Below, piece by piece: positions 18,985 through 31,835 of a DNA stretch of 64,000 nucleotides (the first letter of the stretch is position 1; the number at the start of each line of letters is the position of its first letter). The position numbers and the translations under genes are program-made. Below the pieces are notes generated by a model, which searched no databases, was not told where the DNA came from, and worked only from the letters and a program-made list of their open reading frames with translations. Source of the stretch: Anisakis pegreffii. Its lineage: Eukaryota; Nematoda; Chromadorea; Rhabditida; Anisakidae. The DNA lies in contig JAPYMA010000190.1 of the NCBI GenBank assembly GCA_035041965.1, positions 177,275-241,274 of the forward strand. The letters are read 5' to 3'.

Positions 18985-21930
18985 GAAGACGAGCTAATTT
19001 TGCTTAGCAGGCCGGGGCCGCCGAACCTATGACATAGGGGATTTTTGGTTAATTTGGGGATGTCAGAAAGGTAATGGAAGGGTTGGGAAGTTAGTATTTC
19101 GTGCATTGTTATATTATGATCGGACGCCGTTGTGATGGTCCTTTTTCACTTGGGTAGGTGAATGCAAATTGAAAATAACATTTTATAGCCACAGCTTTCT
19201 TTGCACTACTTTCTGAGGATTGTGAGTAGCGGGATTGGTCGCCATATAAGATATAATGACTCACCACGTAAAAAATCTATTTGTATTAATTTTAATATAC
19301 TCTGATATTATAAATATAATTTTTTCAATATTCAAAACTCCTTCACGACTCCACAGTCGCGACATATACACAAATTCCAAGTGAAATCATATTTCATGGC
19401 AACACAATTCTTCGTCCTATTTTCTGAGTATTATGACTATTATTAGGCCATCGGGTCTAAACAAAAATCTGTTCAGAGACAAAAGTTTCGTAATTTCGTC
19501 GATACATTGGTTGACGTCGTCTCTCATCAACATTGTGGGTTCAATGAGAGAAACTAATATTTCGTGTTGTTTTTTTGATGATGAAACGCCATTGTGATGG
19601 TTTCATTTTCACAAGGATATCATAACGTGGAGACACTTTTCTTCACCTTGTTTTCTGAGTGTCTCTAGCTCGCCTAGGCCTGAACAAAAGTAATTCTTTA
19701 GTAGTCTTAATTATTCCATGGTTCTTCAATATCTTGGCTGACATAATCCCTTATTAGCAGTAAGAATTGAGTGAACTCCTTGCTACGACAAAAAGGACCA
19801 TTGGCTTGGTGTGGGACGATCGACTATTTCTGAATTTCGGCGCTTGCTTGATTTTCACAAATATCTTCTAACGCAACGGTTCTAACGCTGGAGTGTTCCA
19901 TCACCCCTTATGACGATCCTACAAGCCGCCGTTACCTCCCCCCTCCCCGATCTCTTGATAGAAGAACTTACAATTTCTACGTACAACGTCAAGAGCAAAC
20001 GGAAAACCAGCCCGGAAATTCTTCAGCGACGTGAACAAAAATAATTTCCTGGAATGAAGCAAGTATTTTTAGAAATTCGTTTATCCACTGCACGAACTAT
20101 ATAGGCCTCGGCAATTGAAAACGAAAAGAAGTGTTCAATTATTCGTGGACGAGGAAAATGAACATTTGAGAAATCATCTTTGAGATGAATGGAAAAGTAA
20201 TCATTTTGTCAATGTGATAGTTAATGAATAAGCTGACGTTCATAGGAGAGATGAAGAAAATTCGAACTATCGTGGGTTTTCAGGTACAACAAGTGCATAA
20301 AGTCTGAAATTCAGAAATAATCGATCGTCCCACACCAAACCAATGCTCTTTCCTGTCGTACAAATTTGATATGCGACGGATGCCTAAAGTCCGAAATAGA
20401 TGTGCATACAATGAACTGAAGGAAAGAGCGGTGAAAAGTGATAAGGAAAAATTGCCATGGACAGATTCGAAATCCAATTCTCTACAAAGTGAGAAAATTA
20501 TAGGAGATGTGATGGTGTAGATTTCGGAATTGTAGCTTAAAATGAATCGTTGTTGCGAAAAAGTGGCGCTGTTGCGACCAACTGAAGCGGAAAAAGTGCC
20601 GGAATAGGAATGCTATTAGTCAATGCCAAGTAATCCATTGGAAAGAGAATCCAACTCTCTACAAACGTTTTCCTCTCATTCTCTCACATTTCAACGTTCT
20701 GGCGCGCGCGTGTACAAAAGTGTATTTTGGGTCCTGTTTCCCCAACTTCGGTGACCATCTAAAAGGCAAATTTTGAGCGGGGGTAAGTTCGTGACCTTCC
20801 CTTGTAAGAAATGAGGCAGGCACAAATTGCCGGAGCGGTACATTGTCATAGAGCAAATTGTCGTAGACCCTCGGTCGATTGCCGAGTCTATGACAATTTG
20901 CACCGCAAAAATCTCTGATAACGCGTGCCTCATCATTGAGTAGCATGGTGTTTTTTGTCGGAGCTAGACTTGTTGTAGATGCATTTGTCGGTCACCAGGC
21001 TGCCGATCTGTTGTAACCATCGATCACCAGCTAACACCACCAGCTTAGCTAACACCACCAGCCGAGGAAGCTCTGTCGGCTGCGGTATCGAGGTTTATTC
21101 ACACAAGTTCGAGGTAGGTGCTACAAGTTAAACAAACCAGAGGATGGTTAGTAGCGATGCACAAGGGAAATTCAAATCACCGATCTGCAGCGGGTACTCT
21201 TATCAACAAATTGTCCCAATAATTTGGAATTGTTCCACTGAAATTGACTAGTGCCAAAATCGTTGCAAAAATTATTACTCTTATATTAGTAAGCAGCCAC
21301 TCAACAAAACCATCTCGTTGTATTGAGACACACCGATTCAATAAATTAGAATCAACTAACGCCAGAGCCGTCTAAATCAATCATTAATATTGTTAACCTC
21401 AATTCATCAAACTGCTTAATCCTAGATTACCTGGATTGGCCAGGCTATTAAACGTTTGTAATATTGCTGGCCACAATGTGTTTCCATTCGGTCCCTGATC
21501 TTGCCTTTCTTTGCCGGGTGTTACCCAGTTTCGTCGTAATATCGTCTTTCCATCTTATTGGAGCTCTTCCGAGGGGTCTTTTTATTTTCCGCGGGTATCA
21601 CTCTGCAATTGCTTGAGTCCATCCGGTATCATTTATTCTTGCTACGTGGCCTGCCCAAAGTAGCTCTTCATGTACTCTGCGATCACGTCTTTCACTCCGC
21701 TTCTTCGGCGAATCTCGTCACATCGGATATGTTCCCGCAACGATATTCATAACATGCATCTCTCCATCACTCTTTGTGTTGTTATTAGGCGTTGTTCTCC
21801 CCTCTTTGTTGTGGCCCACGTTTCAATCCCATATAACAACGCTGGTGAAACGGTGCTATCAAAGAGGTGACGGAGGGATTTGCCTGTTTTCTCTTTCAGT
21901 ACATCTTTGATCGAGTTGGAATGTGGTTTA
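18985..21930 (-). repeat. Left arm of a large inverted repeat (partner 48,420-51,110)
   Basis: About 2.9 kb that reads in reverse complement as 48,420-51,110: an RTE LINE 3' end, the 49.0-49.64 kb repeat family, a segment with the GGACGATCGAYTATTTCTGAATTTC block, and a GC-rich CCTCCCCGA block. Order is conserved, with many small differences. The arms lie about 26.5 kb apart. Confidence 0.8.
21448..21925 (-). pseudogene. RTE-type LINE, 3' end of reverse transcriptase ORF
   Basis: The minus strand encodes a relic of the C-terminal region of a non-LTR retrotransposon polyprotein: NSIKDVLKEKTGKSLRHLFD, YG.ETWATTKRGEQRLI, WAGHVARI.D..WT, and RP.GR.P.RWKDDI, ending in a stop near 21,448. It has frameshifts and internal stops (for example after the MERCML segment). 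The matching fragment at 48,420-48,872 lies in opposite orientation. Confidence 0.75.
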
Positions 21931-22500
21931 TTCTCATTATTATTTACTGCTGTTGTTATTCATTACTGTTCTTATTATTTATTCTTATTATAAACATTTA
22001 AAGAAAGTATTTCTGCAAGATAATCCTATCTCAGTGCCCGCACATACCATTTACAAGTTGTTAATCATAAACAAAATAATAAAAGAAACATTCTTTGTTG
22101 TATCAAAGAGCGCATTACGTCACTATATGTGTTGCAGATATCATACAAAATTTCCTTAAGCAATAACAAAAACTCCAACTCTTATCACATGATTAGGATC
22201 AAAGTCATAAACTCCATTAGTTCCTTCACTCACGCAATCTACATGTCAGTAATAGTTGTATTAATTGCTTTGAATAATTTCATTATATTTAACCAGTTCA
22301 ATTTCAAATTTGAAGCTGATAAAGATAAGCTAGACGCGTTGTTTGCTGTTGGTAACTGAATTAGTCAAAACTTGACTTTAATTGGAACCATCAAAATATT
22401 GAACTTCGATATGTAGAGGTGTTCTAATGATAACGACGACATGAATATTCCCAACACGTTCTGAAGGGTTACGTCTAACAAAGAGACACGCCCATTAGGC
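21931..22500. other. Intergenic stretch without recognised features
   Basis: AT-rich with pyrimidine-rich runs near 21,940-22,000. Short open frames here look non-coding. Confidence 0.4.
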
Positions 22501-22506
22501 ACTGCA

Positions 22507-22586
22507 TTAGACGAACTGTCCGTTAGACAAGCTGTCCGTTAGATGAACAGTTCGTTAGACGAACTGTCTGTTGGACGAAACATCGG
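22507..22586 (+). repeat. 16-bp tandem repeat, five units
   Basis: Units of the form TTAGACGAACTGTCCG repeat five times with 1-6 changes each; the last is TTGGACGAAACATCGG. It is purely tandem with no spacers. Confidence 0.8.
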
Positions 22587-22737
22587 GCACTGTTTGCAGC
22601 CAATTCTTCCAGCCAATTTGCAGCCATTGATTGTTTGAAAGAATTCGATTAATTTATTTTCTGAATGTTTCAGCCAATGATCGCTACATCAAAACAAATA
22701 CAACCTGAGAAGTTATCGAAGACTGCCATCGATTCTC

Positions 22738-22946
22738 GTTTGCGATATGTCATTACCACGTTCATTTTTTATGTTAATGAACGTGACAATGACATATCGC
22801 AAACTGCCATCGATTCTGCTAACTTCAATTATCTTTTTTATGACTAAAAGAATTTTTTTGCGGACCAAACACATCCAGCGCCGATCACTTCAGTTTTGGA
22901 TCGAAGTGATCGGCGCTGAATGCGTTCGGTTCGCAAACGCATTCAG
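22738..22946. repeat. Cluster of three DNA hairpins
   Basis: Hairpin 1: 29-nt arms 22,738-22,766 and 22,776-22,804 with two mismatches, 9-nt loop, bordered by a direct repeat containing TGCCATCGATTCT. Hairpin 2: perfect 16-nt arms 22,876-22,891 and 22,903-22,918 (CAGCGCCGATCACTTC). Hairpin 3: 11-nt arms 22,916-22,926 and 22,936-22,946. Whether these are foldback elements or transcribed precursors cannot be told from sequence alone. Confidence 0.8.
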
Positions 22947-23036
22947 CTCCGCGAGAACACTCAACACCTGCAGGATACAACTTGTTAAGCTCACAATCAG
23001 TTAATGGAAAAACTAATGGAAGTTTCAGGACCATTG

Positions 23037-24000
23037 TTGATGTAATTTATATTTTTAATTTGTATCATAGTTCGATTATGCTGAGAATCATCTCCGACTT
23101 GGTTGTCATGTAAAGTAACTTGTTTTATCGTTTAATGAGGTGGGAGGGAAAGACAATCTCTTCAAAATTAAAATGATTATTTTTATTATTATCGGGATAA
23201 GTCGAAACGGTTTTTTCCAGCAATAAAATTCCATGATATCAGTTTCATACCATTAAATTAATAGAAATCAGGAAATTGGAAAGAAAAACTTGTTCACCGT
23301 GACCCCCCTTTATTCGGGGCCATCCTGAACCTGTGTAGAGACCAGAAAGCCTCTACAGGAATTCTTCAGGCCTTATAAGGTTCAATATGAAGTTAGTCTG
23401 AGTCTTACCTTGATTATGAAGGCCATGCTCAATTCACATTGAGGCCTGGGCCGCGAGATTGATCTTCATCAAGAATTAACACTGTAGCTTATGGCTTCCC
23501 TTACTTTCGTAGAGATGTTTTCTACAAGCACCAAATTAAGAGCGAATGAAAAACTAACCTCCGGTACGACGTATATGTATGATAGCATTCACTGACTTCG
23601 TATGGTAGTTCCAGTATGCGTTACGGACACTTTTGATTACTTGATGAAAATATGCTTCTTCAATTAGTAAAATTGATAGTAATGTTAGTAACACTAAACG
23701 TTTTGGTCGTCTGCGGAATCCTCGTGAGAAAATCAACATCACATTGCACATATGTTGATGATGAGTCAATGTTCGTTCCATTAGTAACCTATATTGAGCA
23801 ATCACTTCATAAAATGGAACTGAAATTAATAAACGGACTGGTTTGGACACAGTGAAAGAATATCCATACACTCAATGGACGCATCTTTCCGGGACGCTTT
23901 GTTTTCCTGAGAACGACTTTTATCGACTTATGATCATGGTAAGCATATCTAGAATCATTTTTGGCTAACCCTCATTGAACAATTACAATCACTTATTAAT
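23037..24000 (-). repeat. Inverted duplicate of window positions 1-960
   Basis: The reverse complement of the first 960 bases with scattered differences, containing exon 1 of DUF273 copy C and its flanking intron. Confidence 0.8.
23559..23739 (-). pseudogene. DUF273 family, copy C, exon 1 only
   Basis: A 181-nt exon with ATG at 23,739 and donor GGAG/GTTAGT at 23,559, the same length as exon 1 of the intact gene E. It encodes MLIFSRGFRRRPKRL and then a hydrophobic anchor. No further DUF273 exons follow on the minus strand before similarity ends near 23,037, so this is a truncated copy. Confidence 0.7.
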
Positions 24001-25200
24001 TTCTAAGAGCGTGGGTATTTTTTGTGAAAACGTCAGAGAGTCACAGAGGCAGTAAGCAACTTTTCGACTCTCTGCAAAACGTCTACCTTTGTCTTCCTTG
24101 CTCAGATTTCAATTAATTCGTAATTCCACATTATGTTCTCCAGTAGGAGTATTTTCGATGAGCTCAAGCCATTACGGCTTCTACTAGAGTTAAACATATA
24201 CACAAAACGAAAACGGAAAGTAAAGGAGTTCAGATTCTCTATAGAATGAGTATGTTCCTTTTTGGGTTGAAATTTCGGCTATTTGTTACCTTCGGTATGT
24301 CCTTGTCATGCTCTCTCGAATCAACTCAAATCAGAAACGTGCCTGCGCCATTTATGCCGTCCCCTAACGCTTTTGCAAATTTCACCTAAATCAAAACAAG
24401 AAGAGTCCACATAAATCAAAAAAGTAAGAGTGAGGTACATTATCATATATTAATGTCGAATCCAACCACTCAACTTGATGCAAACAATTATTTGATGAGC
24501 TTATTGATGATTACAACATTTCCATAAGCATAACTCTGATGTTACCACTTTGAACATCGTATTAAGGCGAATACTGTGCGGCATTATGACTAAACGGAGG
24601 TTGAGACTGAGTTCGAACAAAGTTACATGAGTTAAATGTATAAATGAGCATAGGTGTACAAAATTGTGGTTCAAGGTAGCAGTTAAAAGCGAGCTGTCCA
24701 AAAGGTTATGTGAAGTAGAAAATAACAGTTCGAAAACAACGAAACGTGAAGGAGCCAGAACAATTTAAAACTACTTTCGACGTTCTCAGAGCCTAAATCA
24801 AAGAATCTGTCAAGAGCAATGATGATGACGTTAACAAAATGTAAGAAATTAGCGATCTATCCCATCACAAAATACGAATATATATTATAATTATCAAGAA
24901 GAGGAAAGAACTTGTAAAAAAGTTCATATTCGTCGGAAAGGCGTCGAAAATAAAAAATACCATATGCAGAACACTACATGGTTTAATAACATCGACCAGC
25001 AGACCGTCATAATATTTCGACGCTAGGAAACATAATCACAACCCAGTAAATAACAGCATTTACTCAAAAAACTTTTAACACTCCCACTTTCCCTCTTAAC
25101 AGTCAATCTTTCCCTATTTATGGCATCAATCAGAAGTCGAATAAAATCACACTCAAAAGGTCCATTGTTAGTCGGTGCTGTCCTTTTAACTCACCAAATA
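24001..25200 (-). repeat. DUF273 intergenic unit, copy between B and C
   Basis: Matches, in reverse complement, parts of the spacer upstream of gene E (30,500-31,600) and of copy F (36,700-38,150): for example GGCACGTTTCTGATT, GAGCATGACAAGG and AGACGTTTTG(C/T)A blocks. It shows that the duplicated unit included the upstream intergenic sequence. Confidence 0.6.
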
Positions 25201-25214
25201 GTCTATAGAGTAGA

Positions 25215-25903
25215 ATGATAACTGGCTCTTTCCAAAGCCACTTGAAATGACCGATTCATTTCAGCGATAATAGCACCGACCATTTCTTTAATTTCATTTC
25301 CTGAACACCTGTATCTTTATATTCCCAGTTTGATCCGGCTTCGTCGGTTGCACAAAGTGACATATTGAGGGTATGCGAAGTTAACGGTGACAACCACGCG
25401 GTGGACATCTGTGCATTCAGTCTCCCGCTACATGATGACTGATAACAACGACGGATTTCGTTGGTCGTATCAATTATTTTGATTTGTTAGGCAAGTGAAA
25501 CTGAATTTGCTACATGTGAATCGATTCGTTTGAAAATGTGATGGTTTTGAGTTCCCGGCAATCGAGGTAAAAAGACGTCGCGTTTTTTATCAGACCGGTG
25601 GATGCATTTTGCGATATAGGTCAAAGAACTTAAATTGAGGCCACTGAAACATACTAAATCGAAAGAAAATTAATGAACTGAAAATGAGGCCACTGAAACA
25701 CATGATACCGAAAAACCCAAAACTACCTTTTTTGCCGACCGTGTAGAAAAAAATCATCCTCGCACCATCTCGAGTTCCTCAACCAGGTATCACGTGCCCA
25801 AACATTACCTTTCTTCAGGATATGTGCTTTACCCGGCCATTTATTCACTGTACCTAATACATCTCTTGCACACGCTTCGCACACAGATAAATCATCATAC
25901 GAG
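25215..25903 (-). pseudogene. DUF273 family, copy B, last two exons
   Basis: Exon 6 (25,903-25,727, 177 nt) encodes [18 protein letters not shown]...WPGKAHILKKG and ends at donor AAAAAAG/GTAGTT. Exon 7 (from 25,424) carries NMSLC.TDEAGSNW. Both acceptors have lost the invariant AG: TTTCCGG before exon 6 and TAGCGG before exon 7 (copies A, D and E have AG). A small deletion near 25,300 shifts the frame after the KYKDT equivalent. It is interpreted as the 3' end of a dead minus-strand copy. Confidence 0.75.
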
Positions 25904-26102
25904 CCGGAAAGCAAACGCTTTGAAACAACATTTCCGCTAGTGCAGATTCCTGTTAATTATCATTCTACTGTATAGATCATTCCTTAACAGCAGAAACTGA
26001 GATATAATTCGCCCATCTCATTCAATATTTGAACAGTCAGCAAATAAGTTGTCCTAGTAAAAAATATAATTTATAGAGGAATTCCACGCGCTATTCGCTG
26101 CC

Positions 26103-26610
26103 TTAACAATTGCAAGCTTTTGCTAAGAAATTGATATTGAACAACTGAGTAAAGAATAATCTCGCTCGAATGTCCCTATAAACAGAATATATTTGATGAA
26201 ATTTTTATTAAAGACAAATAAATTCATTGAAAGATATTGAATAAAAGAAGATTGGTTTGAATTAGATAACAAAAGGAACTTGTCAACAATAAATCACGTA
26301 ACAAGATTATCACATGGACTAACAGCAATCAAGTTAGTAGTGAGTGCAAGCAATAACACTGCAAATATTTCGAAGCGCTTTGGTAAACGATCATTCCCGA
26401 ATATTTCGCTTCAGTCAGTTAAGAATTCTTCAACATCTCCGGCAGATTTATGATACACAACGTTGTGAAAGTGCAGTGGCTATGATATTAATTATCGACG
26501 AAAAAGGAATGCTGCAAATTAATGGCTATTGCTACTATTGATAACGACTTGCTTCAGTGTTTTAACAAGAAGTTCTCGCTACTTTTCGGTTTGCGGAACC
26601 GACAGCAGAT
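26103..26610 (+). repeat. Left copy of a 0.5-kb inverted repeat (partner 39,848-40,345)
   Basis: Reverse-complement match to 39,848-40,345. It contains a 65-codon open stretch (26,344-26,541, no ATG start) reading FRSALVNDHSRIFRFSQL...LQHLR and ending MILIIDEKGMLQINGYCYY. In the other copy this reading is broken by a stop after IYDT. I do not recognise the protein family. The two copies bracket the D-E-F array. Confidence 0.7.
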
Positions 26611-26619
26611 TATTCTTAG

Positions 26620-27640
26620 TGGATAGGGATTATTTTTAACAAATTAGCAACACTAGTTTTTCAGTACAGGTGTTATAAGGGGACGATGAAGGTGATGGGA
26701 TGCAGAAACGTGTAAAATTCCCCTCAACATTACATATTGTCTGTAATGATGAATTATAAATGCTGCTGACTTCAATTTGCTGCTTATTTTAGATGACGGG
26801 AACAACTATTTGTAAGAGATTCAGATGCGCATTTCTCCATAATAATTTTCATTTATTAGAACTGTTGCCAAATAACGAAACAAACTGAAGTTGTCTTCGT
26901 TATTATTATTGTCACGAGTTCTCATTATCGATATCCATTATGTCATCACTCACTTATTAACTCTCACCTCAGATATAAACAACTGGACATGAATTCATTG
27001 AAGTTTTTCACATAAAACGCCGCAAAAAATTCAGTTATTGATGTTTCATCTGAATTCTACTTGCCTCGTATGGTTGATGCTCTTTCCCTCAATTCAATTA
27101 CTTGGGCTGCTGAAGCGCTTATGAACGGAACTGGTCTCCTTCCATTTGTCAATTGAAATCAAGAAAGTTTAGTGAAACGCCGATTTTGTTTTTCAGTCAG
27201 TGCAAATGTTATTAAAGCAGCACTTATCAAAAGGTTTGATCGTGCTCACCGGATTTGTTTGTCAACCGAACAAGCTGTATGTCTATGAAGTTTTTAGAAA
27301 TTACTAGAGTTAAACTTTACTCCGATCCTAGTCAAAGAAATAACGTATGAAACATACGATGGTGCTATATACTTATTGTTACGAAATCTTCACACTCATC
27401 GGTCTCACTGTAAACGGCAGTTCCGCAATCTGACTGGCTCTTTGTAGAACTCATCTGTCGTCTGACTACTTGAGGAACTGTACCGGGCAGTACTTAGAGA
27501 CGCAGACAACTGACATCCGTCTGAGAAATGTGGCAAGGCGTCCGGCTAGCTGCTTAAGAAAGTTTCGATGACGCGATTAATTTTTTTGGAGCATTACCGT
27601 TATATAATTACTTGTGATACTTTCTATGGAAATATTGTGA
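26620..27640. other. Intergenic stretch with a possible orphan exon
   Basis: No clear gene. A short open stretch at about 27,030-27,166 (+) reads SEFYLPRMVDALSLNSITW, which is protein-like, but I recognise no family and no flanking exons. Confidence 0.3.
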
Positions 27641-27985
27641 TGTTAGAAAAGGTTTTCGTATTAGTGTCCATGGCGGCAATCGTTCCAGTTCTTGACTATC
27701 TCTGACGTTTTTGCAAAAATGCCCAAATGAATAATTGGCATAATTGTTCAATGAGGGTAAGCCAAAGATAATTCTAGAAATGCTAACCACGATCGTGAGT
27801 TGGAGATGGTAGTTCTCATGAAAACAAAGCTCGTAAAGATGTGTCCATTGTGTGTGAAGTCATTCGTCCACTCTATCGCAGCCAATCTCCGTTCATCAAT
27901 TTCAGTTACATTATATGAACTGATTGATCAAAACACATTACTAATGGAACGAACACTGACTTGTCATCAATATGCGTATAATATA

Positions 27986-30270
27986 GTGCTGATTGCTTCG
28001 CGAGAATTCCGGAAACGACCAAAAGCTTTAATCTTACTAACATTACTATCAATTATAATAATAGAGGAAGCATCTTACCATCCAATATACATAAATCTTC
28101 GTATTGCATACCTGAACTATTATAGAAAATCAGTGAATGCCATTATACGCACACGTCGTACCGAAGGTTACTTTTTCATTCGCTCTTAATTTAACAAGCC
28201 TGTAGAGAACACCACCTCCCTTGAGAAGGAAGCCGATGCTATAGGCAACAGCGATAGTTATTGATGAAGCTCAGCCCCGCGGCTCAGGCCTTAATGTGAA
28301 CTGGGCATAGCTCCCAGCTTCGAGGTAAGGCTCATGGTAAATTCTTAGTGAACCTCAGCCAAAGGTAGGGCAAATCTCAGCCTGAGGTTAGTGTTTACCA
28401 TAGTTTCTTTTCACGAGCACTAACTACACGATAACCCTTAATTTTCGGTTCTCTTGACAGTGATCAAGTCATTGAGTGGCTCTACCAAAATAATCCATCG
28501 ATCGTTAAAAATAGAGTAATTTGATACTACCGATAGGTCCTCAATGTCAGACTTCAAAGATAGTCTTATATTTCGTTGATTATGTTGCTAAGTGATGGAA
28601 TTGAAAGCGCAGATCGCTGTGGATTATTTTGCACAACACATATGAAACTGAGTTAAAATTGTCAGTGCAACGTGCATGTTTGCGACACGTTTAAAAGTGC
28701 AAAAATTTGATGTCAGACATACTCATTTCTGAGTTATTTTCAATCTCTGATGCTTCGCATCTTTGTATCCATCACAACCAATTCACATTTGAGACATTCT
28801 AAGACGACTGTTTCCAATATCTTTTTTATCCATGGTGCTTTATTAAAGTTTTTCAGAAATTCTGAGTATGGACGTATGTTTTTGAACTACTGGGCTGATT
28901 ATGAAAAACGTTTACCTTCATCGTTTCATGGTACTGACAATGGAGCCATACAGGTAAAATTTCTGATAATTGCACCTATCCTTTGATTTCTGTTTGATCA
29001 CTTCCATTTGCTCCTTCAGAAGGTGTTTTGTGACATCGTGGTACCCTTATGGATATGAATAATTTCCACTTCTTGAACACTAATTTGCATATGTGAGGAT
29101 GAGTTAACAGTTTTTGCATTGTTCTTGAAGCTTTCTGTTGGAGTATAAAATAGCTGTATTCGAAGACAGATCCGTTTAATGAATTCATTTCGTTATGATG
29201 CTTGCAGAACATATTCATGTAACTGGTAGCGCCTGAAAAAATCAATGAGAGGAAGAGGTGCGAACGGATCTGGAACGTTTCAAAGTATGACTTTCACTCT
29301 ATTAATCACTTTTTCTCTAAATTTTCGTTCTTTCAGTTGCAGATAATTATCTTTCAGTTTTTTGATCTAATTTCGTTTGAAAATCAAAATTTTCCTCCGA
29401 CTTGGTTGGTATCAAAACAGCGTTGTCACTGTTTACTCAGATATAAGTTGTTCGCTGACTGTTCAAATGTTGGATGAGATGAAGCTATTTCGTGCTATTC
29501 CCTGTCATTAATGAATAATCTATAATGTAGAGTGATAAGCCGCAGAAGTTTGCAGCAGCAAAGTTGTTATTTTAAAGCGTTTTCTTTCCAGATCGTATGA
29601 TGATTTATTTGTTTACGAAGCGTGTGCAAGAGATGTATTAGGTACAGTGAATAAATGGCCAGGCAAAGCACGTATCCTGAAGAAAGGTACTGCTTGGGCA
29701 CGTGATAGTTGGTTGACTAACTCGAGGTGGTGTGAAAACGACTTCATTCTACACGGTTGGAAAAAAGGTTAGCTTTGGTTCCTTTCGGTATCATGTGTTT
29801 CAGTGGCCTGATTTTCAGTTCTTTGACCTATATTGCAGAAATATAAACGTCTGATTCACGGGTCTGATAAAAAACGCGACCTCTTTTCTCCTCAATTTCC
29901 GGGAACTCAAATCCATTTCAAACGAATGAATTTGGATTCACATATAGCAAATTCAGTTTCATTTGCATAACCAATCAAATTGATTGATACGATCAACGAA
30001 ATCCGTTTTTATCGGTCAGATTATTATCAGTCATCATGTAACAGGAGTCTGAATGAACTGCCACCCTCCGGGTGGCTGTCACCGTTTACTTCGCATACCC
30101 TCAACATGTCACTTTGTGGAACCGACGAAGCCGGATCAAACTGGAAATATAAGGATACATTCATGCGTTTAGAAAATGAAATTAAGGAAATCATCGACGC
30201 TGTCATCGCTAGAACGAAGCGATCCTTTCGAATGGCGTTGGAAAAGGCCAACAACTATTTGCAAAGTTAG
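27986..30270 (+). pseudogene. DUF273 family, copy D, lacking catalytic exons
   Basis: Exon 1 equivalent 27,986-28,166 (the ATG of E is ATA here; an upstream ATG at 27,800 is in frame), exon 4 28,857-28,953, exon 5 from 29,208, exon 6 29,592-29,767, exon 7 30,045-30,270. Exons 2 and 3, which hold the DxD motif, are missing: intron-1-like sequence (to about 28,550) passes directly into intron-3-like sequence. Exon 5 has a nonsense change (ATG TAA CTG where E has ATG GAA CTG). Exon 6 is 176 nt like copy A and out of phase with exon 7. Exon 1 to exon 4 splicing would also be out of phase. Confidence 0.8.
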
Positions 30271-30279
30271 AAGTATGGC

Positions 30280-31600
30280 ACAATCTCTCGTTGTACTCTT
30301 GTTACCAATCATAATACATGGTTCGGTATTTTGTGATGGCAACTTTCGTTACTTTCCTTCATTTGCTCTACTCGACCATCGTTGCTTGCTTGTGGTATTG
30401 TTTTTGTTATGCTCGGAGAATGTTGAGATTTGGTTTGAATTGTTCTGGGTCCCTCATGTTTCGTTATTTTTGAATCATTGTTTTATGCTTTACGTAATCT
30501 TTTGGACGGCTGACTTTTAACTGGTAAGCGGAACAACTGTTTTTATACATCTATGCTTATTCATTCTTTTGACTCAGCTGATTCATTTAATTTTCTTCAA
30601 ATTCAGTCTCAACCTCTGTTTAGTCATAATGCTGTAGTCTCGTATTTTGCATTATTGTGATTCGTAATAGTTTTACCGTATAAAAGATTTATTATGTACG
30701 TTTATGGAGGGAGCATTACTCTCTTTATATTGAAGCAATTATCTTCCACGGATTTTTAATTCTTAGTCTCGTTCCTGTGATAAGCCATAGTGGGTACGAT
30801 GCAATGTTTTTTTTTCGCATTACTTTTGGTCTTTCCTACCAGTGTGCTGTTCTTATAATTTTCCCCATGACCACCATTTTTTTTCATGCAGCTGCTTTTT
30901 TGATTGTTTTCTTGTGTTTACTGGTTTTGCACTGTGTGAATCCAATAATTGTTTTTTTGCTGCTTAAAGAAGTTTTGATGAGTTGATGGTTTTTCTTATT
31001 TCGGAGTATTCCCGTTATAGCGGTGTTCAGCGTGGTTATTTCAGATTTATGGTTTTGAAAATGTTCAAATCATCAATAAGCTCATATTCTAACTGTCTGC
31101 ATCAAATTTACTGGTTGGGTTCGACGTTAATGTATAGAAATGTATCTTTTTTATTTTATTTTTATATACTGTTCTTGTTTGGTTTGGGTAAACTTTGCAA
31201 AAACGTTGGAGGACCAGATAAGTGGAGCAGGCACGTTTCTGATTAGAGCTGATTCGAAAGAGCATGACAAGGAGATACCGAACTTACCAACCAGCCAAAA
31301 TTTCAACTCAAAAGCGGAAAGATTCATTTTGTAGAGAGTCAAAAGCTCTGTCAGTATCCGTTTTCATTTTGAACATCTTGTGGAACTCCTTCAGAAGCCA
31401 TAATGGCTTCAGGTCATCAAAAGAACTCTTCCTGGAGGATCTAACTTGAAATTACGTTGACATTGAAATCTGAGCAAGGAAGGCAAAGGTAGACGTTTTG
31501 TAAAGAATCAAAAGGTTGTTTACTGCCTCTATGACTGTCTCTGACGTTTTCGCAAAAAAGGACCACGCTTTAGGAAATCAAAAAGTGATTATGATTGTTC
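30280..31600 (+). other. Intergenic spacer upstream of DUF273 gene E
   Basis: T-rich spacer with no exon recognised. It is related to the spacers at 36,000-38,150 (+) and 24,001-25,200 (-), so it is part of the duplicated unit and would contain the promoter of gene E. Confidence 0.5.
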
Positions 31601-31835
31601 AATGGCGGTAAGCCAAAATGATTCTAGAAGTGCTCACCATGATCATGGGTCGAGGGAGGTCGTTCTTATGAAACCAAAGCTCGTAAAAATGTGTCGATTG
31701 TGTGTGAAGTCATTCGTTTACTCTATCCCAGCTAATCTCCATTCGTCAATTTCAGTTGCACTACATGAAGTGATTGTTAAATATACATTACTAATGCAGC
31801 GAACATTGACCTGTCATCAATATACGTATAACGTG

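Noticed and set aside
23652..23855. Plus-strand hydrophobic open frame (and its counterpart at 169-363 on the minus strand)
   Set aside because: Antisense to DUF273 exon 1, whose splice sites and paralogues support the other strand.
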